Shown here: positions 10,730 to 22,894 of the stretch, piece after piece
Layout of the letters: the number at the start of each line of letters is the position of its first letter
Numbering within the stretch: position 1 is the stretch's first letter
Origin: Astropecten irregularis
Lineage: Eukaryota > Echinodermata > Asteroidea > Paxillosida > Astropectinidae
Assembly: GCA_963971285.1 (NCBI GenBank)
Contig: OZ020258.1
Span: forward strand, 5,208,001-5,272,000
DNA: 64,000 nucleotides
Reading direction: 5' to 3'
Made by a program: the position numbers and the translations under genes
The notes under the pieces: generated by a model
Database searches by the model: none
Seen by the model: only the letters and a program-made list of their open reading frames with translations
Told to the model about the DNA's origin: nothing

Positions 10730-13700
10730 CTATTCCTCATATGGTGGTGGCTTCTCAGGGGCCATCTTGATTGCGTCGGAGTAAGTTGGCAACTTGGGCA
10801 GCAGGGCCTTGGGGGAAAAAAAGCAGAACATTATTTTACTCTAAACTGCATACTCTGTACATGGGCTTAGCTTCAGTAGACTTTGCTGACATTGAGAATT
10901 TTATTAAGAAGTCAGTCTCAGCCATCAGGGGCCATTTTCACAACCCTGCTTGGGCTAGCACAAACATTTGCCAACTATGCAATTTCTGTCTTAATAAAAA
11001 CAAGATTAACAACCAAATTTCCATGTGTCATGTATCGCTTGTGATTGTTCTTTGGCTGTTGTTCGCTAACCATCAATATCAAATGGAATGTTTTCATTTC
11101 AGTTTGTTTTATTGAGCACAGACATTTTGTGCTAAGCAATTCTTTCGTGCTTAACAGGTCCATGAAATTGGCCGCGGGCTATGAAGGAAATCTTATGACT
11201 ACACCTCCACATAATTGTCAAGAATTTCACGGACCCAAGGGAGGTCTTTCAGAGCATTGAGGATGTACGGTTGAGAAGATAGACGTTTGTGAGGACATCA
11301 TGTTGGGGCTATGTATTCCCACGCCACACCTCTACTCCTGGATCTCCGTTGGCTTCCAGTTAACCAGCGGATTGTTTTCAAGACGGCATTGAACATGTTC
11401 AAAACTGTATTCAATATTTTCAACATTTCTCCACCATTCATTTTGGATATTCTTGAGCTCAGCAAACCCAAACGCCAAGGTCTTTGCTCACAGTACAATC
11501 TGGTAGTTCCTATTATAAATACCTCTATTTGAGCTGGGTACAGGGCATTTTCCATCGCTGGTTCTAAAACTTACAACTCTCTTCCCATCGCCAACAGTTC
11601 AAAAGACTCTTAAAAACACATCTGTTCAATCATACCATTCATAATAATACCGTAATATTTACATGTACTTTGTTTGATGTGTCATGTTCACTACTTTGAC
11701 ATATGCTTTGGGTTTTTTTGGTTGCTTTCTCCCCCACCCCAAGCACTTTGAATCCTTCAGAAAAGGCGCTGTATAAATACATTATTTTTATTATCATTAT
11801 GGCATAAAAGAAGGAAAAAAGGAATTTACCTCGGCATCCATGCCGTAGTTCTCAGACCTGACACTGTTGCTGATCTCCCGGGCTGCAATATACTTGTAGC
11901 AAGACCACACGCAGGAAATGCAGTAAGCCTGAAACAATGTATGCACAAACCAGAGATATTTAAAACTGATTCTGAACAGAGTTCCAAAGGATAGAAGTAA
12001 CCAGCAATCTGCTTGTCAGAGCAAAATGGTAAAAAACAATTAGCCTTTTCACAATATGGCTGACACAATAGGAGGGCGCTGTTTGAGGTGGGTAATTTGA
12101 GTTGAACACAAAGGATTTTACCCAAACCAAACTGCGCCCTCCTATTGTGTCCGCCATACCTCTAAAGGGCTAATGGTAAGTACTGCATGTGCTAGAACAA
12201 ATAGTAGATGCAGCACGAACGAATAAAGCTTGCACAACAAATCAAAAGATGGACATGAATAGATTTTGACATTCCTGATTTACAATTGATTATCTCTGTG
12301 GTATTTTTCATCTTCTTATGGAGATACTTAGTGCTTCTTTTTCATCTTGTAAACTGTTTTTGTACTTGCTTTTCCCCATTAATTTCCTCACGGCCATGTC
12401 TGTGTGTTCCACATATATTGATATAATGGCCATTTAGTCTTTCAGGAAGATCCTGCTAGGATTGGAATATCAAGCTCTCCCCACTCTTCCAGGCATTATT
12501 GACTGATAGCAAGTCCAACTGATGCCGACCAGGGAAAGCGATGGCATACAAAGATCAAAAGGCTGCAGTGAAGATGAGTTATTTCTGAATGCTTTTCGGG
12601 CACCGAGTTAACTGTGTGGAGCACCCTGTCTCATCTGCAATTTGCATGTACGATTTTGCAAAATGAAATATTTGAGGATCAGGAAAATTCAATTTTAAAG
12701 AAATTCAACCAATGCATATTGATATTCTAGCTAAAAACTCTGAAGGAAGGGTTGGGATGCAAAGTAGGAGAAGGTTCCAGAAAGTGATGAGCCATAGAGA
12801 AGCTTTTGGGAAAAGAGGATTTGGATTTGGACCGTGTCCAAATCGCTTGGATACGACTAGAAATTCTACATGTATTGATGGGAAGTGGCTGCAGTCACTA
12901 CCACAGACCATGAGTAAATCCAAGCCCAAGCCAGATGATGCGCACGAGGATTTGGCTTACCTTGACGATCATGATAGCCAGGAAGATGGCCAGGGCAATG
13001 AACACGAACCACTGGTTCTCCAGGTCAAACTTGCTGACTGGCAGACGCTCCTTCCAGTGCATGAACTCCTGGTTGTATGGGAACTTGCCCTGAAAACATG
13101 CAATAAAAACAAAAATCAGCCCAAGAAAATAACACAACCGTCTTGATTGGAACCTGAGATCATGAATTCTGTGACCTCAACTGAGCGTTGACTTTCAATT
13201 TCCTAGGATTTGCTATAAAACAAAATTATCCATTTCCAAAGCTTCCAAGATAACACAACAATTTCTTTATAATGAAGTGAACAATTCTTAAGAAGGAAAG
13301 GATTATTCATCGCGATAAATACAGCTAATGAAAAAGGTGATTGATGTCACACGATGTCGTGTTGCTGGACAATTCTAGTGCTCAAAAATAGGTTGCAATT
13401 GTTCCATTCTTACGGAAATTAAATTCATGAAACTACCCAAGTAGCATACAATCCCACTGACAATTTTAGGGTGATTTGTGGGTACTTCTGCTTGAACAAT
13501 GGCTACGGCCAGGGTTCTAGCCAGACCAATTTTAGTGGTGGGCTCTAGAAATGAAGTTGACATATTATACGGTAGGCCTACGCTAAAAATTAGAAATTAT
13601 ATCGTCTTGTACACATTGAGAATCAGTGCTTCACATTTCAAAACACAGAAAGAGTGAACTTTTATTCAGGATTGTGATCAAAATTCACGATATTGGCAAT

Positions 13701-16700
13701 ACTTTTATTCACTCTGCAGAAATTTGTGCTGGGCGGCAGAGTTAATTTCAGACCTTACGTTCCGGGCGCAAATTTCCAGTGCCGGGCTGGCCCGCCCAGC
13801 GCCGCCCACCGTGGCTATAACCCTGGGTACCGCTCCCTTTTTATTCAAAATAAAGAATCTGCTCTATCCAAATCCAAACCCTGAACCTAACTCAACACAA
13901 AGAAAACCTGTCTTACAAACGCCAAAATTACGAAAATGTTGACTGCAATGCACTTTTCTTATATCAATGAATTTGAATGTGAAGGTTCCAATGAAGTGAA
14001 TCCATTATACTTACACTGTCCTCGTAGTCAAAGTCCGGATAATAAGACATGAGGCCAATGGCAGTCAGGCATGTGATGAAGAAGTCAAACAGTTGCAGGC
14101 AGAAGAACGGCAACAAGTAGCTGGACTGGTACTGCAGAGGTTGCAAACAATATCAGAAGCAGGTGGTAAACGAATATGATCGATGGAGGATAAGCATTTT
14201 GGGCCTTTTAAACTAACCCTCCCGGATACCACAGTTTACCACCCATGCTTTTCCCTGTGGCAAGTGTAGTAACCCGAGTACCACAGAATAGTTTGCCAGG
14301 TAATACGTCAATTAAAGAGGATGTTCAATACTCAACAAACTTTGCTTTATTGTTAGAACTATAATCCTTAAATTACTTGATGTAAGAAAAAAAATATTCA
14401 TCTCACACTGAACACAGAAAGAGTCTTTTTTGATGATTTTTCTCTCAACAGGCTCAACCTGCAAGCTCCCCAAAATTGAGATTGTCTGTATTTCGCCAAT
14501 GGGGGCAGCAGACAAATCTGTGTGATTTCGTGACATCAAAAACGGGAGCCTTTTCATTAAAAGGAAAGAGTGTTGAACATCCTCTTTAATGCTCAGGGAC
14601 AGTCCTCCTGTGGAAACTTTTGTAATGTGTGGCAAGCAGCTCTTGTATTGTGCGGTAGGTGCAATTGAGGGTTAGGGTAATAACGAACAGTTTTTTTTTT
14701 GCCAACCTGACATGAGCCCTAGCCCTCTTCCCCTTAACCACACAAGACAAGAGTTGCTTACCACAATTTACCAGTCTCCACTGGGGGACTGGATCATTGA
14801 CTTCATATTACCACAAGAACCACACTGCGGTTAATTGTGGTATTCAGGATACCACAATCACAACAACCACAGGAAAAACCACGTGCTGATATGATGCAGG
14901 TGTGTTTGGGTTGAAGGACACAAATCCAGGCCCTACACTGCCAAGAAGATATTTACCTGGGCAACTCCCTTGATCATCATGCTGGTGATGAGGAAATAGC
15001 AGAAGACGATGACCAGACCCACGCAGTAGTCAGCTGTTGGCGGAACAAATGATAATAAGGCGTATCACAAAACCGTCTGGCAAATTTACATAGAAAGTAC
15101 ATGAAATAATGCATGTCATTAACCAAAATTTACCTAAAATATATCAAATGCTTGGAGTAAGGAGGGCTTGATGTTTCCATCCTAGCAGGATCTTTTTTGG
15201 CCTTTGAGTAATGGGTCCTGCTAGGATCGAAACGTCAATACCCTCCTAACTTCAAGCGAAATAATATACAGTCAGACAGAATTTAACATCAAATTTCTGC
15301 AGTGTCTAATTCAATGGACCCTTCCGATCTGTCAATCTAACTCTGCGCATTGACCAATTGGAATCGTTGATCGTCTATTACCTCGATCAAACTCGGTCAC
15401 ATGCTGTGACATGTAAAACATGTTGTGTTGTAAGGCCTGTATGAGATTTACCTCCAGGTCTAATATGTCCACTGATTTCATTTAAATCACATCGAAAATG
15501 GCACTGAGTACTGATTTTGATTTCTATTTGTTTAAAAATAAAAAAACGGTTATTATGACATCCTGAAAACAGGGTTCTAGCCAGACCAATTTTAGTGGTG
15601 GGCTGAGAAAAATACAGCACAACATGATCAAGGTCCAAGGCCAACATTTTCACTGTTCCGACGGCAGCGCCACTTAATGGTATAAAGCTACATTTTAAGG
15701 ACTGATATTCCATGAATTTCAGGTGTATAACAGAAAAGAGTGAACTTTTATTCAGGAATGTGATCAAAATTCACGATATTGGCAATACTTTTATTCACTC
15801 TGCAGAAATTCGTGCTGGACGGCAGAGTTTATTTCAGACCTACATTGCGGGCGCAAATTTCCAGTGCCGGGCTGACCCGCCCAGTGCCGCCCACCGTGGC
15901 TAGAACCCTGCCTGAGGAGAATTTCAGGCTACAGAGTGGATTGCTATAATAGCAAGTTTCACTGCCTTGAGAAGCTTGCCCAGCAGGGTCAAGGATCGGC
16001 CATTGACGGAGGGTAGGTTACACTTGCAGATTAAAGGTACTATCATACTTTGGTTTTTGTGAAAGAAGTACATATTCATGGGCAAAAATATCAAGGAAGA
16101 TACAGTCACAGTCATCTGTGAAAATTTCAGTCCCATACGGTGCCCACTTTTTTAGAAAATCGTGAAAAACGGCCACAGTATTTCTTAAGTCTTTTCTCTT
16201 TTATTTTTGATCTTTTAAAAGATCAAAAAGATTTTCGGTCGTTGTTTTTCTAATTTCTGGATAAATACACCATTTCAGGTGGAAACATGTTAACGGTAGG
16301 TTTCTACCAGCACCATCTCCATACCCTGTAAGTTATAGGTAAATCTGTGAACATTTCTATTTTGGTTTCTTACCAAAGTATGATACTACCTTTAGCGAGC
16401 CCCGACTACACACACTTACATGCATCATGCTGGTTGTCAATGGCAAAGAATGATCCAGTGTCGTCATTCTTATTCTCCTCACTATGATCATTCTGATGAT
16501 CTCTGATGATCATAGATGCAATGAGTAGCATAGCGCACACTTGCCCAACCTATAATAAAGCACAAGAATACAATGGTCAGGTTTGAGAAGGAGGGATAAT
16601 GCAGCTGTCAGTTGTAAGACACACACTATTAGCCCTAACCCCCTAGGGGCATTTTACTGTGTACCATCCTGAATCCTCCACAATCCTCCAATGGTCACAC

Positions 16701-19610
16701 TTTAAAAACTGCGTTTATCCTGAATCCTCCACAATCCTCCAGTGATCTCACTTATATTCAAAATGAGAGGTACCTGAATCCCGAATCCTTCAGTGGCCCT
16801 ACCTCAAAAAATGCGTTTATCCTGAATCCTTGCCACTCCTCCAGTGGTCCTCACTTGAAAATTACATTATATCCTGAATCCTCCGAAATCCTCCAATACT
16901 ACCAGAAGGATTTTGGAGGATTGAGGTGGGTTAGGTTTAGACCCCCAGGAAAGGTGCGTCATGGATGGGTCATTTACCACACTCAACTTAAAAATGACTG
17001 TTAATATCATGCGATCTGTGGCATAATGACTCACCCTGGTGTTCCTGATGTCGTGAAGAGGCATTCAGAAGATATAAAATTTAATTATCATTTCGGATGT
17101 CAACAAAAACAAGCAATTTTCAGCCCAAATTTCAGTACATACAAAAAAGTCACGGATTCTGTGACTTTTCCCATAAAGAAATACATAAAAATGATCTCTA
17201 CCCTGTCCAGCCTACATTCGATTTACATACGACGGAGGGAACGGGACCAGTCTACTCTGTAGACACGCGCAATGCCACTGGGAAACTATTATGCGACAAC
17301 TGTTGCCTGAGAGTCCATGGTTTAGAAATGCATTAATACCCGTTTGCCTCTTTTCATGCAACAGTCGTCGCATAATAGAATCACAGCGGCATTGCGCGCA
17401 TGTGTATAGAGTAGACTGGTCCCGTCCGCTCCGTTGTATGTAAATCGAATGTAGACTGGACAGGATAGAGATCATTCTTATGTATTTCTTTATTATTATG
17501 CCATGGGAAAAGTCACAGAATCCGTGACTTTTTTGTACGTACTGAAATTTGGGCTGAAAATTGCTGGTTTTTGACGACATCCGAAATGATAATTAAATTT
17601 CACATCTTCCGAATGCCTACTTCACAACATCAAGAATGCCAGGGTGAGTAATTATGCCACAGATCGCTGATTTAACAGTCATTTTTAGGGGTGGGGAATT
17701 TCCGATGCGAGATTTCCAAGTTGATTGTCCTGTAGCCCTATAGATCAGCGCGGACATCCGGGTATTTCATTCTCATTACTTGACAACCGATGAAAACTAA
17801 CATGTAGATGGCGCAAACCGGCGCAAACTACGAAAAAATCACGCACAAACCGCCCGTCGTAGAGAATTGTTTTTCGAATATTTTTGTCAAGAAGCAGAAA
17901 TCGTGTTCTGTAACCCTTTCATTGTCGAGTCATAGTTTTTCCTCAGACTATATCCTTCTTTGAATTACCCTGCAATAAGATTAAACAATTCTGGCAGCTT
18001 TTTGTCTTAAAACCTGTACAATTTAATGCGTTGTTTTCATCGGCTCCAAGGTCGGCGAGTTGGAATGATGTCACTCCGCACTGATCTATATACGACAACA
18101 ACGTCAGGAGTAATTTATTGGGCTACAGTTACTGCAGCTAAAACACAACAATCCCAAAAGACAAAGTCAAAGAAAAGGCAAAGCTGCGTTAAACTTAAAA
18201 TTAATAAAAAACAAACAGGCTTCATAATCCAATGCAAAGGGGACCGAAGCTGGTCAACTCGTACGCCGACCAACTCGTACGCCAACCAACTCGTACGCCG
18301 TTTGGTCAACTCGTACGCCATTCAACTCGTACGCCGACCAACTCGTACGCCGACCAACTCGTACGCCAACCAACTCGTACGCCAACCAAGTCGTACGCCA
18401 ACCAAGTCGTACGCCAACCAACTCGTACGCCACGTATAATTAAGCTTGTACTTTGTAAACGTTGGCCGGTGTTTTTTTTTCAGTAGATTTTGTCATGTTG
18501 AGTGGAAATAAAAGGAAGAATTAATAATTTATTGCATTTCTTGTGCGCCATTTCCATCCGAGGATGTGTTCAAAGGCGCAATTTAATCAATTAAAAAATG
18601 TGATTTTTACGGTAGGCTGACTGAAATGGAGGATACTGACCGGCTGGAAGTTTTCCAGCACTGGAGATTTTAGGGGAGTATTTTAAAATTGGCGGCAGGG
18701 GAGCACCATACCTGATATAGAAGTTTACAATTTACAGTAGATTAATGAAAAAGGTAATTACTACCGTACAAGAGATTTGTAAATTCGCATCACATTAACA
18801 CTGCTTTGTAGTGCGGACATGGGAGAGGTGTAATTAGTAATTAACGATCATGACTGACAGCTTTTATGTGTACCGCAGAAAGTAGCTGATTGACAGCCAT
18901 TGTAAATCTTTTAGCTATAAAAAGGGCCAGTCACAAAGAATTTCGTTATTAAAAACTACAAATAATTAGAGCCCCCACACTCACTATCCTCTCACACAAA
19001 AAAGGTTTCCAGTCTCTCAAAACATGTGCATTTATTTTGTTATTACAAAGTATAAAAAGACACACTCACTCCACTCCATCAACATTTTTTAAAATTTATT
19101 TCGTTATTTAATTCAGACTATAGGCCCCTAGTCTTTTTTTTTTTTTTGGGTGGTGGCGTACGAGTTGGTCGGCGTACGAGTTGATTGGTGTACGAGTTGG
19201 TTGGCGTACGAGTTGGTTGGCGTACGAGTTGGTCGGCGTACGAGTTGGTCAGCGTACGAGTTGGGGCGTACGAGTTGGTCGGCGTACGAGTTGACCAGCA
19301 TTCAAAGGGGACAATGAATGATTAAACAAAAACGGCCTTCTACAAAAAGTACAAGGACATCTTTACAATTATACTGACTCGACAAGCAAGGACACTTGAT
19401 GCCCCACAGCTTTGTTCATGTTATTGTGCAATGTGCATTGTCTAGTTTGTGCCTGACTTTGGCAAAGTTGTGTACAACCCAACCGAGCTTACGTTACTCA
19501 TTAGTCATTAGTCAATTACATACCATGTGCCACAATGCAATCAGAACGGACCCAGTCCGAACATGAAGACAGCAACAACATGACGGATGTGTCTCTCGTT
19601 GGCCGCCCAT
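10730..19610 (-). CDS. LAPTM4: LAPTM4-type lysosomal-associated transmembrane protein
   Basis: Seven coding exons on the minus strand: 19610-19524, 16549-16420, 15033-14957, 14131-14015, 13089-12961, 11928-11830 and 10807-10730. Splice phases agree throughout and give 238 residues (human LAPTM4A is of similar length). The N-terminal CCLHVRTG motif matches the family. Four membrane segments are seen at about 20-43, 77-98, 103-127 and 164-190, including the family hallmark LLPFFCLQLFDF. The C-terminal tail has both PY motifs of LAPTM4A, LPTY (219-222) and PPPY (233-236), which in vertebrates bind Nedd4-family ubiquitin ligases and direct the protein to late endosomes and lysosomes. The long loop between TM1 and TM2 is rich in Asn and Asp and poorly conserved. 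The introns hold many transposons. Whether it is closer to A, B or LAPTM5 cannot be settled here. Confidence 0.95.
10928..11175. mobile_element. MITE with GGGGCCATTTTCA ends (LAPTM4 intron 6)
   Basis: The element begins GGGGCCATTTTCACAACCCTGCTTG and ends in TCCATGAAATTGGCC. Inside are AGCACAAACATTTGC and TGTGCTAAGCAATT. The same element is found at 39859-40099 and 62356-62602. Confidence 0.6.
12041..12172. mobile_element. Inverted-repeat MITE
   Basis: TAGCC..TGGCTGACACAATAGGAGGGCGC at the left mirrors GCGCCCTCCTATTGTGTCCGCCA..GGGCTA at the right. The arms are about 45 nt. It lies in LAPTM4 intron 5. Confidence 0.6.
13510..13825. mobile_element. CAGGGTTCTAGCC-ended element, copy 1
   Basis: It starts CAGGGTTCTAGCCAGACC and ends GGCTATAACCCTG. 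A 3' GC-rich stretch (GGCCCGCCCAGCGCCGCCCACC) is preceded by ATTCACGATATTGGCAATAC. It shares nearly all of its 3' half with 15570-15910. Both copies lie in LAPTM4 introns and are non-coding. Confidence 0.65.
14312..14589. mobile_element. TTAAAGAGGATGTTCAA MITE
   Basis: Exact 17-bp ends, TTAAAGAGGATGTTCAA and its complement, bound a 278-bp segment in LAPTM4 intron 3. The outermost TTAA on each side could be the target site, as in piggyBac-like elements. Confidence 0.6.
15570..15910. mobile_element. CAGGGTTCTAGCC-ended element, copy 2
   Basis: It has clean ends, CAGGGTTCTAGCCAGACC and GGCTAGAACCCTG, and is the better-preserved copy of the element at 13510-13825. It lies in LAPTM4 intron 2. Confidence 0.7.
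16031..16394. mobile_element. TTAAAGGT-family MITE, copy in LAPTM4 intron 2
   Basis: A 364-bp element with ends TTAAAGGTACTATCATACTT and the mirrored AAGTATGATACTACCTTTA. Conserved internal blocks are TTCATGGGCAAAAATATCAA, the palindrome GATCTTTTAAAAGATC and CTGGATAAATACACCATTTC. At least eight further copies or fragments are in this window. Confidence 0.75.
16660..16900. repeat. Degenerate tandem repeat of about 60-65 bp
   Basis: Four to five diverged units share TTTATCCTGAATCCTCCACA and CCTCCAGTGGTC blocks. It lies in the first LAPTM4 intron, just upstream (in gene order) of exon 2. Confidence 0.55.
16990..17686. repeat. Large inverted repeat (arms of about 320 bp) in LAPTM4 intron 1
   Basis: The left arm starts AAAATGACTGTTAATATCA then GCGATCTGTGGCATAATGAC. 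The right arm ends with GCCACAGATCGC then TGATTTAACAGTCATTTT. The arms match along most of their length (for example GACCAGTCTACTC and its complement) around a spacer of about 50 nt near 17330. Transcribed on either strand it would form a long hairpin. No intact protein is encoded. Confidence 0.75.
17740..18090 (-). mobile_element. TATAGATCAGCGC-ended element, copy A
   Basis: The ends TATAGATCAGCGCGG and CCGCACTGATCTATA are inverted, about 350 bp apart. The interior matches 27018-27384 in reverse orientation (shared blocks include GCGCAAACCGGCGCAAAC and TTCTGGCAGCTTTTTGTC). The TA at each end would fit a Tc1/mariner-like target. Confidence 0.65.
18245..19302. mobile_element. Foldback transposon with inverted arrays of a 16-bp unit (TU/FB-like)
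   Basis: The left array (18249-18433) is about a dozen tandem copies of CAACTCGTACGCCRAC, some with a CAAG variant. The right array (19153-19299) is the same unit in reverse orientation (GGCGTACGAGTTGGTC). The shared outer end is GCTGGTCAACTCGTACGCC. Outside lie 10-bp direct repeats CAAAGGGGAC at 18235-18244 and 19303-19312, which I read as the target duplication. The 0.7 kb middle has no long open frame. The layout, long inverted ends made of short tandem repeats, is that described for sea urchin TU and Drosophila FB elements. It lies in LAPTM4 intron 1. Confidence 0.8.
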
Positions 19611-20966
19611 TTCGATTCTTCTTCCCGGCTAAACCCAGCGGCAAGAACCTTGACTTTGCTAACTAAAAGATGCTGCTGGTATTCTTAAAGAAATATCAAG
19701 GAAACAGGCCAAATTCTTTGACCGATTTCAGGACCAAAATTCCTTCCGTAGAACTCCTATTTTTATCGCTGCACTACTTGACACCGCGAAAAAATAGATG
19801 TTGACGTAATTAAATTCATCCGCGCACCTGTCGTATCTAATTCTCACCCAAGTTTCGAGATAATTTTTCAATAAAAAACAAATTGCATTAAAAAAATAGT
19901 TAAATATTATTATATTATGGTTTTATTTATTAATATAAGCCAGAAATCCAGAATGTTGTAGGTTTATTAAAACAGAGGAACTATATTTTTGTTGATCAGG
20001 TGACTTCTTGCGCGATTTTGCCAGTGCAATGTTTTGTTGACAAAAATATTCTATCTCTTGAGGGCGCTATTAAACTGATCCGGTTCAGGAATTGAGGATT
20101 AGTCCCATTGACTTTCATGTAAAATACCCCCAACTTCACAGTTCAAAAAATCCCATCCAGAAGTCTCTCAGTGTTTGGTGCAATAATGCAAAACGTAGTT
20201 TGGACCCTCATCTACATGATTCTTGTCAATTTTTGGTTAGGTACCCGATCAGATTTTTTGCTAATTGCCCCAAGAAAAAAACACCTCCAAAATTTCCATT
20301 TTCCCAAACCAACTTGCAGCCGGTTTTCATGAAGCAACACGTTCAAAACACTGTAGGGCCACATTTTATGCCAAAATTTCTCAAGTCTCCACAACAGGCT
20401 GAAGGCTGAAGCACTGAACCCCCAGGTTGTGATAACCCGTCATAATTACACAGTATATAAATTGCATGACCCCCAAATTGCATATTTAAACAACATTTCA
20501 CAGAATATGATAATCAGCTCGGCGCATTGATTTTTGACGCCCCCTGTTGAAATGACTGATCGACAATGAGACCTTATGGAGTTTACTACTACATGTATAA
20601 CATTACAAGTTATACATGTTATATGCCTTTTTTAGGAGACATCAAACGTTTTGGATATCTCCTAACCGTCATTTAACACATTCATACTGTCCAAATTATT
20701 AGTATTGTGGGTTTTGCTGGGATTTAAACTTCAATGCAGCTATAATTACAAATCCAATTAATACATTTCACAAGCAAAAGTATGAAAGACAAAAACATAA
20801 AAATGTTTGCCAACTTTATCTGTTTATTATTACACAAAATACAGAGTAGGGTTTGTTTTAACAAGAAAATAACCTTTTTCTTTTAAATTAATAAATAATT
20901 CATTGTTCTCTACAAATTACACACACAAAAGACAAGCATTGAGAAGAAACCGGTCGATTTCATTAT

Positions 20967-21095
20967 GGGTGCATTCGTTTAGCTCTCCAGGGTCGACACC
21001 AGTCAACCTCGTCCCCATTCTCTTGCTTGTTTTGTGCAGTATAGCACGACCATTCCCAGTAAGGGCTGACCCGTGTTAGCTAAACGAATGCACCC
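20967..21095. mobile_element. GGGTGCATTCGTTTAGCT MITE
   Basis: GGGTGCATTCGTTTAGCT at the left is matched by AGCTAAACGAATGCACCC at the right, 129 bp overall. The ends are perfect 18-bp inverted repeats. Confidence 0.65.
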
Positions 21096-22710
21096 TATGA
21101 CTGATGCATTGCAGCCCTACGTAAGACATGATGGGTTATCCTTCATAACTCGAGTTACAATCAATCATAGGGCTTTGTGAAATCGACCCCCTGTGTACAA
21201 TTATACAATAACATGAAAAGTTAAGTTAATCTCATTTGTTTTATTTCAACGAAAAAATACACAAAAATCAGGAAATTTTGAATATCAAACTCAATTCAAT
21301 TCAAGTGAGCAAATCGCTGTTTATTTTCATACTGGACATTTTACCAGTGATTTAAAAAGTCAACTCTATTTCAAAATCAAGAACAGAAATTCCTAGACTC
21401 AAGGGCAAGGTTTCCACTGTATGGTGTCTGGTCATCAACTGGACACACTGTTTGCTGTTCAGGACATCATATATTTCATACCCCGATACATGTGAGCAAA
21501 ATATATCTTAAAGGTAATCAATTATGTGCACATTTATATTGACTGGCTGTAGTTTCCATTAAAGGTGTATTCAAGCATGTTTCACAGACTGTTAATGTTA
21601 TGATAAAAGTGGCGCCCTCTTTTGATTAAAATTGAAAAGAAAATGCAGTGGTACACTGCCAAATCATCTTTTATTGAAATCTGGCCAGAAATCACAAAGC
21701 TAATCATTTGCAAAAGACCAGTGGGGAAATCTGGGAGATGTTGTCCAAGCCGAATATTCTTCTAACTCTGTGTTCCTTTCAGGAATAAATCGCGTACCAA
21801 GTACCATGCCGGAGTTGTAGGGCATATACACTGTAGACTGAAAAACATCATCACATTTTCTCTTTAATAATCAAAAGAGGGCACCAATCAAAAGCCTGTG
21901 TTCAGATTACAGTATACATGTACTACAGAAGAGGTTTGGCTGTTTTGGTAATTCCACAAAACAAATGAAGGAAATATTTTGAAAAACAACAAAATATGCA
22001 CCATCAAGTAATGAATACCAGCAATGAGCGCTTCAATTTTCCTATAGCGTGCTATAGCAGGGATATCATCACAATTTGTGCCAAACTTGGTGATTAGACC
22101 CATTGGTTACAGAATGTTCTCCAAAGCAATCTAAAATTGGAAATCACTTTTCCCATTGTACATTATACCAAACAGAATTTGTTAGATCATGTTTAAATTA
22201 CATTTCCACCCTGAAATTAAACTAGAGCTCAGAAATGTACACTATGCATACGAGAAAACCTTAGCTTTTAGTTGCTTATCACGATTCATGCAAACTTAAC
22301 ATGAAATGTAACATTATTAAATATTATAAAATACAACATGTACACAATACACTTTACTTAATAAATAAATTATGCATTTCTGTGGGAATAAACATGACAA
22401 TATTTATAAAATGATGTATTTTTAATTTTGTGATTGAATAACAATTATTATTATTTTTAAATTTCCACTCAATAGCACAATTTGGAAGAACCATATGTTT
22501 ATAGAGGGGAGTAGTACAGGAGTAGAATCTCTGAAAGTTGGCCTACAATTGCATTGTGGAATCACCGGCTAGAGTAGACAAGTACCAGAGTTAATAACCA
22601 CAATCCACACTGCTATGTAAGCAAGGAATATTGGCTTGTGCCCATAAAAAAAATTAGGGAATTCTTGCAACTTTCTTTGCTTCCATGGATAATTTAGAAA
22701 AATGTGCTCT

Positions 22711-22894
22711 GGGACCTTTTCCAAACGTCAGCTCTGGCTCTTGACATCAATACGCTGAAAATGTAGGTTATGATTTTTCATTGAAGCTGAAGCAGTCAAA
22801 AGTGTCTATTTTGATATCCATAATTTTAGAATAGATTCACGAAATGGAGCCGGAGCAAGAGCTGGAGCCAGAGCCGAAGTTTGGAAAAGGCCCC
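22711..22894. mobile_element. GGGRCCTTTTC-ended MITE, copy 1
   Basis: The ends are GGGACCTTTTCCAAAC and TTTGGAAAAGGCCCC. Inside are GAAAATGTAGGTTATGATTT and GTCTATTTTGATATCCAT. Related copies are at 32083-32290 and 58595-58828. Confidence 0.6.

Noticed and set aside
18026-18486. Repeat-containing open frames with SYANQLVRQPTRTP-like peptides
   Set aside because: They read through the 16-bp arrays of the foldback transposon. There is no start context, no homology and no splice support.
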